This document shows positions 11,597 through 24,483 of a stretch of 64,000 nucleotides of DNA, piece by piece. Under the pieces are notes generated by a model, which was not told the DNA's origin, did no database searches, and was given only the letters and a program-made list of their open reading frames with translations. The position numbers and the translations under genes are program-made. The DNA is from Amphirosellinia nigrospora (Eukaryota > Ascomycota > Sordariomycetes > Xylariales > Xylariaceae). The DNA lies in the NCBI GenBank assembly GCA_004123355.1, contig SCHM01000002.1:6917569-6981568 (forward strand), written 5' to 3'. Position 1 is the stretch's first letter. Each line of letters opens with the position of its first letter.

Positions 11597-13331
11597 TCAG
11601 TGGCGGGGGCGGCTGCTTCCGTCTTTTCCCTCCTGGGGTTCGCTAGGAACAACAGGGTTTCTGAAGTCCAGGCCGATTGATATGTCTTCCTGTGGTTGCC
11701 TCCCGAGAATGAAGCCAGCGCCGAGCTGTCATCTACTGGGGTGGCGCCCTGAACCGTAATACTTGGCGGTGTGTATTTCTTGGGCACGCGAATGCGAGAA
11801 ACGGAGGGGAATGCTAGGGATGGAACCTTGGATGGTCGAGTAGACGGAGGAGGAGGCGGTGGTGGAGGAGGATTTAGTGCGCCACTGGTAGATTGTACGG
11901 TTTGATTTAAGAGAGGTCGGCGGTCGGGAGAGGGCCCACGGCCGTCCATTGAGGAATCTCGGCTATGTGATAGATATTGGTTCGACGATGGCCCGCGGAA
12001 CGCAGCGGCTGGGGGTGGACCTGGTGGCGGCGGTGGTAGTAGATCGAACGCACCAGCATCGTCTGCTGCGTTGAGATAAGCTTGTATCGCATAAGAATCC
12101 GGCTTATTGGTCTTGGTAGGTCTCGGGGGTTGTAGTGCCTCTTCTCGTGATCCTTGACGGCTATGCGTTTGTGGAAGATAAGCCGGATGCGTGGGTAGAA
12201 CAGGAGGACCGGACCTCGGGATGTTTGGATCAACGGCGTAATTCGTCCTATTCATTTGAATATTTCTTTCCAACATCTTATAGTACTCTGCATTGCTCGT
12301 ATAATTCCTTTGGGCGTACATTTCGTAGTCGCTCATCTGGGACGTCGTTCTCTTCTCAGCAGCCGAATATCCACCGCCAAAGGGTGTGGTGGATCTATTT
12401 CCGGTTCGCGAATCATGGTCGGGACTCGATATACGGCCAAACATGCGCTTCTGGCGACGGTGGTAAATCCAGAAGAGTGCGAGGCCACCAAGTAACAGCA
12501 GTGCGCCTCCAAGCGATATACCTACGATAGCCCCGGTAGAAGTGATCCCAAATCCGCTGCCACCCTTATTGCTGGTCGACACCTGGGTAGGAGGACTGGT
12601 AATGTTGACTGGTACGCCCGCAAAGAGAGAACCGCTGAGTCCAATCAGGTCGCCCGGTGCTGGCTTTTGTTCACAACCTGCTTTCAGCGCTGTCATGACT
12701 ATGAATGGTCAGTAATGTCGACTCATAGATTAGGGGGCGTCCCATACAATTTGACAGATGCCCTTGACTGGGGCTCGACGCAAGACATTTTATGCAGTCG
12801 TCAATATGATGTGCGGTTGTGAAATCGCCATCCGCTGAGCAATACCCTAACTGGTCTCCAGTGGCGGTCAAGTTACCAGCCTCAAGTGCGGTTTTCACAG
12901 GCTGGCACGCCCAATTGATGTTGCAGGGTGATGAGAGGACTTCGAATCATCGGGGAACCCAAACAGGCAAACGTCTACTGAATAGCGGACATTATCTACC
13001 ATCATTGTCAGCAACGCTATAGCGACTTTTCAAAGACGAACGATCATACAGAGAAACCAAGACACATCACTCTCAGTATCGCTTGTTGCGTTGCTCTTCT
13101 GCAGGCAATCGACGCAGTTCTTGAACTTGATACCAGTAGCCGAGTTATCGAAGCTATCGTCCGTGCATGTAATGTCGCGAGCTGCCGTGTTCGAAGAGCC
13201 CGGGTTCAGCGGTCACTTTCGGGATTGTCTAAGCAGAATGCGGCACATGTTGACCCAGGCGTGACCTGTAAAGCGCCCCCGAACGGTAGAAAGGAGATCG
13301 ATGACAGTAGTAATATCACGTACGGCGTCAT
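11597..13331 (-). CDS. Cysteine-rich ectodomain membrane protein, paralogue A
   Basis: This is a single-span surface protein of about 544 residues. The order is a signal peptide (MTPYVILLLSSISFLPFGGA), then an ectodomain with paired Cys (CAAFC, NCVDCLQ, CIKCLA, AGCEQKP), then a membrane span (AIVGISLGGALLLLGGLALF), then basic YHRRQKR. A long cytoplasmic tail has two polyproline tracts. Introns at 13049-12996 and 12747-12699 are both in phase 1, at the same places as in two other genes of this window (23.1-24.5 and 29.1-30.8 kb). Three frame changes occur, near DP-LNPG, near HHP-CNI and near PVDD-QLGAG. Each is one missing base, and adding three makes whole codons. Without the last correction the frame would run on to 11548. 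The family is fungal and uncharacterised. A sensor or adhesion role is inference. Confidence 0.75.
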
Positions 13332-14648
13332 CCTGGGAGAACGCTGAGAAGTTGGGATGAGATCAAGGAGACGGCGAGATCGAGCTAACTCCCCAGCATG
13401 GCAGACGAATACTGATCAGAATTGACCTCGTTTCCTGTGTATGTAATGGACTAGTCTTTAGACTGTTATGTACATATCCATCAACGAGAGTGTGACGGAC
13501 CAACAAAATATGTGAGGAACTAAGATTTCTATATTTCAATCTTGCCTAGGAGGCCGGCATCGAGGTAACCCTCGCCCCAAGCGCCACAAACATTTAGCTG
13601 CAAAGACCACTTGCCTAATCTGCAAAGATCTTTGTCCGACGAAGAGCCCCATGACGGGATGGAGATCTCGGACGGCGTTTGTGAAGATTGGTTCTGTTAA
13701 TAGCCCTAGTCAGGACTCATCGAGCGTGTCTGTGTGGACGTGTGTGTGCCTGTCCCGGCCAATCAATGCGCCTCGAGATCAAGAGTCGCGTATACACGAT
13801 GGTGGAAAGCTGCGTTTTGACGCCCGACAGGCAGATTGCGGGAAGACCTGGCGAACCGGACGATTCGTAGATGGCATCTGGTTGGTGGGCTTGGTGGGAT
13901 TCGGCGCTTGGCTTGCATGGACGGTGGAGCGAGAAGAACTTCTTAAACCAGGGTCCAAGCTTTCCTATCCGAATAATCCATGTCGTGAGCTCCGAAGGGA
14001 ACAAGCGCCGGCCACCTAACGCGACCTTCTTTTCTCCACAAACGACTCACCAGACCAATTGTACGTGTCTTATGGGTCAATATCTGCACGTGTACGCACT
14101 ACTGTAACCACTCTGCTGAGAGGAATCGAGTCTAGTCTAATGAAAGAAATGATAACAAAATCTAGCACATAATTCTGATCTTGTTGACCAGATGGAGACG
14201 CGGAACTGACACCGAGAAAGAAACTAAGCACCGGCAGGTCTGAAGCAGATTACCTCTAAATGTTTTGTGCCTCGCGAAGCAACGAGTTAGTTGAGTATAG
14301 TCTTATCATATCATGATTAAAAATTAGGCACGCTTCGTGTAGCTATACCCATGATCTTAGCTAGGCAACACTTAGGCATTTTGAATAAGCGCAGACCGCC
14401 CTGCCTACGTCCACAAACCTCTTGCCGCGCTGGCGGCAATTGAGTGGACGGGCAGGGGCAACAAGCGACTAGCTCTTCACTACTGATGTGATAGTGTGAT
14501 GGCGATTGCAGTGTGCATATCGAAAGCAAGAATGGCCTGTTTATCCACTTACGACCTGCTTAACTTGCATGTACAAAATGCGGGCATGTTTCATAACACG
14601 GTCGATCATATTGGTTGCCGCGATGCGGGCCTTGGCTCCGTGAACTAT

Positions 14649-14674
14649 GTCCCGCGCAAACCCGCGCGCGGGAC
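14649..14674. repeat. GC-rich hairpin
   Basis: GTCCCGCGC and its exact reverse complement GCGCGGGAC are separated by eight bases. The 9-bp stem is almost all G/C and stands out in an AT-rich region. Its role is unknown. Confidence 0.7.
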
Positions 14675-14900
14675 GTTCGGGCATTGGTCTGGGGTAGTGG
14701 TCTGTGCATATTTATTCGTTTGCACCGTCTCCCCCGTGGAAACTGTTGTTATCAATGAGACTCGTTATATATTTGATGGCTCGTCCTTCTTGTTAGATGG
14801 TTGATTAGCCTCCGTATGGAAGGTGTTTGTTGTGTTCTGAAAGGTAAGAATCGTATTGTAACAAGCTATTCGACGAATTTCAGACCGAGTACATTCTTTC

Positions 14901-14926
14901 AAAAAAAAAAAAAAAAAAAAAAAAAA
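14901..14926 (+). repeat. Homopolymer run of 26 A
   Basis: An uninterrupted run of 26 adenines. It could be a slippage microsatellite or the tail of an old retroposed copy. I found no target-site duplication or recognisable body upstream, so I leave it as a simple repeat. Confidence 0.9.
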
Positions 14927-17626
14927 GAAACCAGCCGCCGTAGACGATACGTATAGGGCCTGAAAAGTCTAGCTGTATTTATACATATCTCCTTAATGCC
15001 TCATAAAGGCGACAAAATGCGTGCCCTTAAGCGACTTGAATCTTGTACATGATGTGGGTTGCTTGTAGGAGTTGTGATGAACCTATTGAATGTCGCAAAA
15101 GCGACAGGGGACACGATGCGTAAAGATTCTATGATAAAATTAGTGAAATATTTAGACACTATAATTGTACGACTTAATGATGAAACCCCGCCAAATGGCT
15201 ACATCACCTCGCAGCTAATAGTCTCAAGTATTGACTTATTGTACGAAGAAAAAATTAGAGTCATCTTGAGTTTAATTTTGTAGCAGGCTGCTCGATTCGC
15301 TCTATCATTGGTACATCATTAACCGCCTAGAGCGACAGTATGATGATAATTTTGCTTCTGGCTATGTTGGTATTTGCTACTGTATAAACAGGGGCAAACG
15401 CTGGTCACTCGCAGGATTACAGACACCTTATCTCCTACACTATAGTCTACGAAGTATTAACCTGAATCAATAAAAGTGGCATAAGAGATACATGCCAGGA
15501 GAGTGTATCAAAGAGCGAATGGATACACTCATCCCCTAGTAGGCGGCTAGTATCTAAATCTGTCAAGAGCCCTGGTGTATGGGTAGGTCTTCGATACTTG
15601 TTGTTGCGCAAATGTCTCTCATTACCTTGGTGGGCGTATTGGTTGTATATAGATAATCCCTTTGCTCGTGGCGATCCCTCAAGTTTTCACTGCATTGAGC
15701 AGCCAATGAGATATTTTAGCGCTACTACTACCTACCGAGATATGCATTCAGTCACGATAGACTGAACTCAACTTCCCGCTCCTTTCTCTTTAAACGAACT
15801 CTTTGTACATTTATCTCAAAATTCAAATATGTAATTTATAAACTAGATTTTCATGTACCTGCATTGAAGAGAGGGTTGCTGAGCGGGGGTAAACAAGCTG
15901 ACTGCTACACAGATCTCGCCTACGGATATTACAGCCCTCGGCTATTTGTACTATTTAAGGCTTTTCACTGAGACATACAGACTCCGGTTATACGAGCCTA
16001 CGAAGGCCTGTAGGGTATTATTAGGAATTATTTTGGGTATATATATGCTAGTCAGGTCCCAAGTCCTCCGAAGGACAACCTAAAGAGTAAGAGAGGTCCT
16101 TTGACGCCATAGCCAATTATTAGAATCAATTGAAATGAAGCTATTACCAAGCCCTTCTGGGCCCTTGTGACACTGACGGCTTCAATATTCTGAAGCCGTC
16201 CGCGCCTTGACATCGTTCGTCGATGGACTACCGTGAAGATACTGCATATAATTGCTACGGTAGAATACTTACCTCGTCAATATGATGTCCATTGCATCGT
16301 TTAAGCGGTTGAAGGTAGACCCGCCTTGGAAAGATCACGCCTATACGCCATCATAGCTTTAAATATTATCACATGGCTACCTGCCTCTCTCTCTCTCTTT
16401 ACATCTAGAAACAGAGGGGATCAGTAATAAAGCTTGAGGTCCGTTGAACGCCCCTAAGCTACTTGATGGTACCAACCCATCAGATCCTTCCCCCCTAACC
16501 TCTGACTTATCTTATTTCCCATGTCTGATTATGGGAATCACTTATCTGTCTACTCGAAAAGGGGTTCATTAGGATAAAGATTCCTCCCTTACATTCAACA
16601 TCTTCAAATGGTACAAGTGTCCGCTTTACCAAGTTATAGTATGCAACGATGGATTAGTTAGCTGCCTTCACACTCAAGAATTTACTATCGGGTTCAATAG
16701 AGGCGCATAATAGTGTCATTTCTTAGCAGCAAGCGCCGTTCATGAATTACGAGTGTCTACATCAAGAGACATCTCTGGGCACCATACAGACAGGTCTTGT
16801 ATATGGTTAATAAGATTAGAGTGTTACTTAATCAAGTCATACGGGGAATATCTAAAAGAACTAACCAAAGCAGCTTCAATGATGTCTGTGTACACATGCA
16901 TAATCTCAATAGCGGCGATAACTGGGGCATACCAGACTGTCGGAATCGACTATGGGGCGGAGGAAACGCCTTATGACATATAGCTGGGTCACCAAGCCAA
17001 GATGGTTATGCTATTCACATCTATAGTTCTGATATGCGATGATAGAACCAAATGTTTCCCTTTTACTTTCAACTTTGGGGGTTGGAGAGGGTAATGCGTT
17101 ACGCGCAGAGTGGTAGCGTCGTATTTTGCGCTATACCCCGGCTAGGAATAACCCAGGACCCCTTCAACTGACCCTATCTGCCGCGTTATATGCTAAGTAG
17201 TTACACCTTAGACAACTGTTGCGCAAATTGTGGTTTTATGCTCATGGTGTAGTTTTTTCTACGATGGCGATAACTTGAGGATTATTAGTGACTGAGTTTC
17301 TTAAGTTGGTAATCTTTGTTAAGACGGCAAGGTCCATTGTATATTGGGTGCCCCGAACCATCGCATTGGCTACCGAGCAATTGTTGACTTCACAATACTA
17401 CTACGTTTTTTATTGCAATGTGTACTGCGACCAACTACGGTCTCATCGTCGTTGGTGATTGTGTGATCCAGGGCGCAGGAATGCGACATGTGGTATAATG
17501 GTACAGGTGGTCAATAGGGTTATAAGTAATATCGATGCTGATATAGGTAAGCATGCTGTAGTGCAGAGGCCGCAAGACCCTGGGCATACCTACCCAGGCG
17601 CTTAATCGTGTTGTGTCGTTGGCTCT

Positions 17627-17642
17627 CCTTAGGTACCTAAGG
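17627..17642. repeat. Perfect 16-bp palindrome
   Basis: CCTTAGGTACCTAAGG is its own reverse complement. It contains the TAGGTACCTA core that recurs between genes here (for example near 42.6 and 50.9 kb). Confidence 0.85.
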
Positions 17643-18070
17643 GAAAGAATTATCGATAGCTTGCCTAAGCCCAGATGAGAGTCTGTTATCTTAGTTGGGC
17701 AAAATAGTCCTACTACTACAGTAGGTGCCGTATTGCGCATCATAGAGGCGCAGGTAGGTAGTGTAACAACCCTCCGCGGGTCAAAATCATTCAAGTACCA
17801 TACTCCCGGGCAGCGCTATTCGTTATCTTGGGCTTTGGGGAAAGCCGTCAGCCCATCGGCTCTCATGGCTCTCTCCACTTTTTAGAGTTACCATATACTA
17901 GGTATAGTTTAGCCTTCTGTCTATCTTAGCATCCATTGCCCACTTGCCTTTCTATCATTTGGACTTGCCTTTGTGTGGCCCCTTTGCGCCACCTTCCAAG
18001 ACTCTCAAATTTGAGTGATCGAGTCGAGACACAACATTTGTCTGGGTTGGTAAAGAGCTTGGGCAACAAG

Positions 18071-20333
18071 ATGAGGGTGGGTTGTCTCCAGTTTGCCCCG
18101 CAAGTGGGCGATATCGACAACAATCTCAACCGCGCCGATGCCGTGTTGAATCGGGCGAACCCGAGGACCTTGATCTTCTCGTTCTACCTGAGCTCGCATT
18201 CACGGGTATGACATATCAACTCTTCATATTGCAGTGGTCATTTGAATTGATATGCTGACCCACTGATCTACCTTAAGGGTATAATTTCAAATCGCTTCAG
18301 CAGATTAGTCCTTTCCTGGAATCACGGGGGTCCGGAATCAGTGCCTTTGGGCTCGAACCGTCGCACTCAAACTCAACTGTGTTGTCACAGTCGGCTATCC
18401 AGAGAAAGTGGACATGAAGTCAAAATGGCCGACGTCTCCCGAATATTACAACTCCGTTATTGTCGTTAATAGTGAGGGCGAGACGATTGCGAACTATAGA
18501 AAGAGCTTCCTGTATTATACAGATGAGACATGGCTCTGGAGGGCCACAGGGCTTTTATGGAGATTTTATACCTGAACTAGATGCTACTACATCGATGGTA
18601 TTTGTAGGTCATACTTTCAACTTGGGGCACCGTATAAAGCCAGCTAACCAGACGTCTAGGCATGGATATTAAGTTGGTTCACCCCTAAAGGTGATAAACT
18701 GAATACTGATCGTTAATAGTCCCTATAAGTTTGAGGCGCCATGGCACGCATTCGAATTCGCCTTCCATTGTCTAGAAGTCAAAGCAAATCTTGTTATTAT
18801 GACGATGGCATGGCTGACTCGCGAGGATGCAAGTCTGTTTAGTCGCATGCCAAACGAGCCGGATATGGATACCTTGACCTACTGGATCAGCCGACTTGAG
18901 CCACTAATCCGCACCGAGAGCCGGGAAGAGATCATTGTCATCTTTTGTAATCGCACCGGTATAGAAGGTGATGCTGTTTATGCTGGGACAAGCGCGGTCA
19001 TCGGAGTTAAAGATGGCGAGGTTAATGTGTATGGGATTCTTGGTCGCGGAGAAAAGGACCTTCTCGTGGTGGACACTGAGAAACCACCATACGCGAAAGT
19101 AGTGTATCGTCCCGATGATCAAGGCTCGATAGTGACGCCTGTTCTCGAGTCCCCGTCCGGATTTGAGAGCACAAAACATCTAGGTTCCGATCAAGTCGCC
19201 GCTGTGACACCTCCCTCAGCTCAATCATCCCAAAGGTAACTCGGAAACAACTGAAGCCGCCACCGCCCAATGCCAAGAAGAAGTCTCGAGCTTATCTAAA
19301 GCGGCATGGAATTCTCCTACTGCTGAGAGTTCCAGTACCTTGGCGTACCCGAAAGACGTAGATGGTATCACAGATTACACCCACCAGGACACAACTTCGA
19401 GACAGGACAAGGAGCGGTCACCCCAAATTCAGATCTCATCACCTACAGTTACAGATACGGCTCTTGAAAATATATCCCCTCAGCCTTCTGCTGGATTCTC
19501 TCGGTTTCCTTCCGATACGCCGCTGAGTACTCCCACAGAGCTACTGGCACGGACACTTGCTCGGGCTGACTCACCGACAATCGGTATAGACGTGCCTCTC
19601 AAGTCACAAGTGTAAGTGAATGCCCCTATTATAATCGTGACTCAAAAATTAGAACCAATGTTGATAAGTCGGGAATTAGCAATACGCGACTACGAAAGAG
19701 TAGTAGCCGTCGTGCTGAGAGTAGGTGGTCGGACCAAGCAATAGCGACGCAACATAACTCGGAACGCATAGACAGCATGTCGCCCGACCGTGCGGCTCAT
19801 TTGACTAGAGTTGGAGAGGTTGGAATTGTCCATGCACAGTCTCGTGCAGAGAGTCGTGGTAGGCATCGAGAAACTTTCAACGCAAATAATGATCGTCACG
19901 GACTGCTTAATTCCGTAACGCATCCGCGCACGACTAGCTCTGACTTGAAAAGCTCAGTAGAAGCTCAGGTTGAGGATGGTCATAATTCCCAGCATGGGCT
20001 GAGGACGAGAATGAAATTGTTGAGATTGTTGTGCGACGCTCATCCAGTTGTCTTGTCCACGGGCGATCGCGGGGAAATGAACTCAAGACATCAGAGCGAA
20101 CCGCTTCTCTACGCCCAGATGATAACCCTTCAGTTGGTGAAGCCGAGAACTCACCAACGACAAAAGATAACTTCAACGCCTTTATTGAATCCTTCATCGA
20201 CAGCACACAACTAAGCCTAAACAATGGAACATCGCCCACTGAAACGTTCACAGACCTCGAAAGTTCCCCAGCAACACCCCTAACTGCACCTTTTATCAAG
20301 CCTTCAAAGCTTACTATGCAGGGAATGGGATGA
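18071..20333 (+). CDS. NTA1: N-terminal amidase of the N-degron pathway (NTA1-like carbon-nitrogen hydrolase)
   Basis: NTA1 deamidates N-terminal Asn and Gln to Asp and Glu, feeding the Arg/N-degron pathway. The nitrilase-fold triad is visible: Glu in VLPELAFTG, Lys in ANYRKSFLYY, and Cys in GICMDINPYKFEAPW. Exons are about 18071-18205, 18278-18603, 18660-18672, 18720-19611 and 19653-20333. The Cys codon is split across an intron, with the second part on a 13-base exon. After the domain (ending near VYRPDDQG) comes a Ser/Thr-rich, probably disordered tail of more than 300 residues, much longer than in yeast Nta1. At least six frame changes occur. Most look like one missing base; the one near 19230 needs two bases added or one removed and might hide an intron. 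The start is the ATG before RVGCLQFAPQVGD. Confidence 0.88.
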
Positions 20334-20727
20334 CCATCGAACCACGATGGCTGTGGAGGGCTAATTGCGGACTTATGATTTATGTTAAGCGCGGAGTTGA
20401 AGGGTAAATATTCCACTTTGGGAGGAAAATTATCGTTTAGAAAAGCCGGTCACTATTTAGAGGAATTAATTACGCATCAAACGTGTTATGACAGAGCAGC
20501 TATAGTCTATTAAATCTCTCGCGAGATTCTTTCCTTCGCCATGCTGGGTGAAATTCGGATTATACTATCTCAAAACTCATTATAATACAACATTAAAGTG
20601 CGTAGCTGCAACCATAGCTTACTATCGCATCACCTCACCTCGCCTCACCACCATCTTGACTCACTTCGTAATGAACCAAGCTGTGAACTAAGGTGTACCA
20701 TGACCACAGTAACTCGATCTCATTGAC

Positions 20728-21007
20728 TTGATCCCCCACGAATGCAACCGAGACACAGCATATACTCCAAAATCTGAGTCTACATCCGAGTTACAACTGT
20801 TGAATGCCTTCGCAAACTTCTCTGCCATGAGCCCGTCGCAGCCCTCCTCCTCCTGTTCGCGTCATCTTCGGCCATCGCCGCGCCCTCGACACCAGGAGTA
20901 CATACCCGAGTATCGTTTCAAGGTGTCAGGTAAGAGGAAGGAGACTATAACCACAACAATCTAATTATCTGGTGCTAATCTGTATTTCAGACGACTTCGA
21001 TTATTAG
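20728..21007 (+). CDS. Possible small two-exon gene, function unknown
   Basis: A 67-codon open stretch ends at a good intron (20930-20990, GTAAGAG...CTAAT...TTTCAG). Splicing joins KVS to DDFDY and a stop at 21005-21007, giving 72 residues in whole codons. The product is rich in Ser, Pro and Arg with no recognised domain or signal peptide. Support is only the intron and frame; it could be part of a longer transcript or chance. Confidence 0.3.
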
Positions 21008-23087
21008 TATTATGGTACCCCCTGGTGTACGTCAGCGTTTAGAGTAGTACCTTTATCATTGGCAACTTCTCCTTGTCGATATCCGTATCAGCAATCTTAT
21101 TGTAGATGGGCCAGAGAGCGCCTAGAACATGCACGTTCATGCATCGTCTCTTCTTGTGATTCAACAATCCCATCGAGCCATTCTCATCCCTCTCCACCTT
21201 ATCCGATGACCAAGTGTACGAATAGGCATATCGTCAAGAAATTAACTAAAAGTTTGAGAAGCTATAAGCTGAGGGAGCACTTGATAATGCATAACTATGA
21301 GGCTATCTTATCAGAAACTGCTTCGCTACAGCGACTTGGGTATTACTCGAGGTACTTGTCTATGGCAGAAGCAGGCTCTGAAATATCACAGGACTAGAAT
21401 TGCTTTCTACTAATACGACAATATCTTGATATGATAATGTGCAAGATATTGGTATTTGTCTACGACGGGCGATTTCTAAGCCTACATTAGTCATACATAA
21501 ATCGCACTGGTGATCGACCCAAGGACCGGGTCGTTAACAGGTCGGCCTTGGCGAAGACTTAACACTCAACCTGGGTCTGGTCAACTCGTCGAGGCGATAG
21601 GGGGCTAGAGCGGCATTTATCAAGCCTCGGAGTAGAAATGGGTGTGCTTATTAGTGTAGAGGCAATAATTAAGCGCCGTACCTATTAGCTTGCAGCAAGA
21701 GCCTCTTCAGGTGCATCGTTGTTAACCTCACGTGGGCATGGCGTCGTATATGGCCACCTTTCATGCTAGGTGAGCCTTAGTCTAAGTTCCCCAAGCTGTC
21801 GTGGCGGCTAGGTAAGGGGCAGAACATTATTGATTGATGGCTTACAATCTGGGGTGGCGGAGCGATATATATGAATGGTGTTGCTAATATGATGGTGTAT
21901 GTAAACATGTGTCTACCTAGTATATTTACAGCATGCTGTAGGTAGCCGAGTTGGATTGCTATTTCGGCCCTATCAAGGTTACCCACCGCTTCGGTCGTGG
22001 CCCCTGAATTGTCCATATGCAGCTGTTCTGTATGTATGGAACCGATGGAACAATTCTGTCGTGGTCAGGCCAGAAAATGGGCGCAGGTACACCGCATGAA
22101 TAGAGACTGCTAAGAAAGCGACCCCACCCCTCCGAGTCGAGTCAAGGTGTGAATAAGGAAATCCTCCCATTCCGGCTTGCCAATTACTAGTCGAGAAACA
22201 CCCATCGCGACGGCTGGACCCGTTTGCGGACATAGGCTAGGGAGCACGATGCATCTGGCCGGGGGACACTGCGGGTTCCTACTGGTCAATCGTAAGATGG
22301 CCTGCAGATGGCCCTGTCACCATCACGTCTTGGCGAATACTTATGACCAGTGACGGCTCGTGCTTTGGAGGTGAGTGAGAAAGCTGTGCACCGAGGCCCA
22401 GCAGGCCCCCGGCAGACCCCCAGGCCCGCAGGCCCCCCTCCCAACCCCCAAATGCTCTTGTGCCCTCTCCGTCACCTCACCTCACTACCTGAATGGTCGA
22501 ACCGGTGCTCTGTGCTACTCACTTTAGGCAAGTCACAATGTGAAGTTCGAGCGCAGGCTTTACCCCATTCGTGGGTGGCGGCCGGCTGTATGCAGGTTTT
22601 TCCCACTACTGTACTTACTGGTGAGGAGGTCCGCGCACTACTACTTAGTACCTATGTTAGCTTTGCCCTCCTTCGTATAACTCATTCATACATATACACA
22701 CGATCACAGTTGCATGTCAACAGTGGCGACAGCGCTACGAGTCGAAGATTGTATAACTTGATACAGCCGCCGACCTCTTGACCGTGACCCGCCCTGCTGG
22801 TTCTTCGTGCATGAGTTCATCTCGATAGTTTGCCATCGCAACTAATAGCCTCACCGATTGGTACCTGTGTTGCGCAGGAAATGTGAAGGCTTGGTTCTAT
22901 ATCAACCGCCACGACTCCCCTGCTATAGAGCAAGCATTTATCATTGGCATTAAGCATCGCTTGAAACTACCTTCGACTGCGCGACTTGACAGCTGTTGAT
23001 CAATGCGGGACTGGTAGCGCGCTGGTTGCGGTCAGATCATACGTATTCTTGGCCCTCTCAACACCATTGTTCACGATCCGTGCCATC
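21008..23087. other. Intergenic region with a C-rich patch
   Basis: About 2 kb between the possible small gene and surface paralogue B. The frames at 21059 and 22350 have no recognised domain. A short region at 22390-22450 is strikingly rich in C runs. Confidence 0.4.
22397..22449 (-). repeat. G-run tract on the minus strand, G-quadruplex capable
   Basis: Six runs of three to six C lie within 53 bases on the plus strand (22397-399, 406-410, 417-421, 425-427, 433-438, 445-449). The minus strand therefore carries six G runs with short loops, meeting the usual quadruplex pattern. No function is shown. Confidence 0.6.
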
Positions 23088-24483
23088 ATGCGCTCTGCTA
23101 CACCATCGTGCGCTCGGTGCGCTCGCGTACACGGCACAGGCATTTATGTTGCGAGCAATTCGCCTTGTCAAATGAACTGCGCAATGTCCTCGACCGAACG
23201 CCCGTGGACCAAATTGTCTGCGACGATACAGACTATAGCTCAGCGATAGGGAAAGTCTACCAGTCTTGTGTCTCGTGCGAATCATCTAGCCAATATGTGA
23301 CCGATGATGGCAGTCATACCGAATCTGACTTGCAAGCCATGCTTTGTAAGTTTTCAAATAATGTCTATCACGGATTCATCTTGCTAATGATATTTTTATA
23401 GACAATATGCGATTCACGACAGCCCAATGTTTATACCACCTTGAAACAGGACCGTGTAGTACATCGTAGGTGTACCGATTTACGTTTAATGAATTGTTTG
23501 ATGCTGATATCGTGTAGACAAGGTTGCGAACGCTTACAAATGGCTCTCGAATACGGCAATTTATCTACCGACGCTACACCCTACGGTTACTGTAGCATCT
23601 GGAGTGACTATGAACTTGATAAATGCACCGAGTGCTTGCTCGCAGATAGCAAGAGCTATATTCGGAACTGTAAGTCGCGACGATGATAACCTCATAAGTT
23701 CATCCTCATCTAATGAGTCTCAGTCGTATCGATCCTATCAGGTGCTTGCCAGCTACAGCTGCAGCCGCCCCAGACTATCCCGCTAACAGGAGCTATTTTT
23801 TCAAACGACATGGTGAATGTCACCAATCCCACCAACACGGCGACTCCCAAAGTCAACAACAGCGTCGGCCCCCTGAGTTCGGGCGCGCTTGCCGGCATCG
23901 TCATCGGTGGCGTCGTGTTCTTGTTGATTGCGGTTGGTTGTGGCATTGTTATCAACGGAAAACGCCGCAGAAAAAACTACTTACGCCGCCGCGAGGAACA
24001 GACAAAGAACTGGCCGAGTCCTCCGGCGGCGGCGGGGAGATGTTCGAGACACCACTTAGCCAGCGACCCTTGCGCGGTGGATGGGGAGACTCCCCAGTGA
24101 GCGCCGTCACAACCGATGGTGCATACCCTTATCCTCGCTATTTCTCACCTTACGCCACTCAGTTCGACAGCCCGGTCAGTGCAGTCGAAAGTCCCCATGG
24201 CCAGATGGCATGGCCGGTCGAGAAAGCACAGAGCATCGGCGTGGCCCTGAGTCCAGACCATGACAATGCAGAGTCACCGTGGAGCGACAGGAAGGGCAAG
24301 GAGAGGGCCGACGACAGCGCAGATGGTTTCGAGCTGCAAGAAGGCGTCAACAGCGCCGGAGGTTACGGCTATCCTGTTCCTCCGCCACCTGCGATTCCCT
24401 TTGAAGCACCCGTGCTTAATCACCCTGGCTATGGTCGACAAGGACAGGCCAATTCATCACGGCGGACACCATCACCGCAATAG
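23088..24483 (+). CDS. Cysteine-rich ectodomain membrane protein, paralogue B
   Basis: Same architecture as paralogue A, about 411 residues. The ectodomain carries SNSPCQMNC, QSCVSCESS, PCSTSQGCE, GYCSIW and KCTECLL. A membrane span (ALAGIVIGGVVFLLIAVGCG) follows, then basic NGKRRRKNYLRRR and a Pro/Ser-rich tail ending in RRTPSPQ. Exons are about 23088-23345, 23402-23465, 23518-23669 and 23724-24483. The first and third introns sit in phase 1 at the positions shared with A and C, while the middle one is extra. Frame changes after STERP (run of C) and after LRRRE (run of G) each fit one missing base. The signal peptide is unsettled: in the next frame it reads ALGALAYTAQA before FYVASNSPC, so another missing T and a different start are likely. 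Confidence 0.7.

Larger units (their letters stand above)
13332..18070. other. Large gene-poor AT-rich region
   Basis: About 4.7 kb with no supported gene. Frames at 13651, 14496, 15059 and 16753 are under 125 codons, lack homologues I know and have no clear intron signals. A 26-A run, a GC hairpin and a 16-bp palindrome are listed separately, and a short (CT)n tract lies near 16384-16400. It may be the remains of mutated repeats, but no terminal repeats or reverse-transcriptase motifs are visible. Confidence 0.45.

Noticed and set aside
14901-14926. Poly(A) run as the tail of a retroposed gene copy
   Set aside because: No recognisable gene body before it and no flanking duplication.
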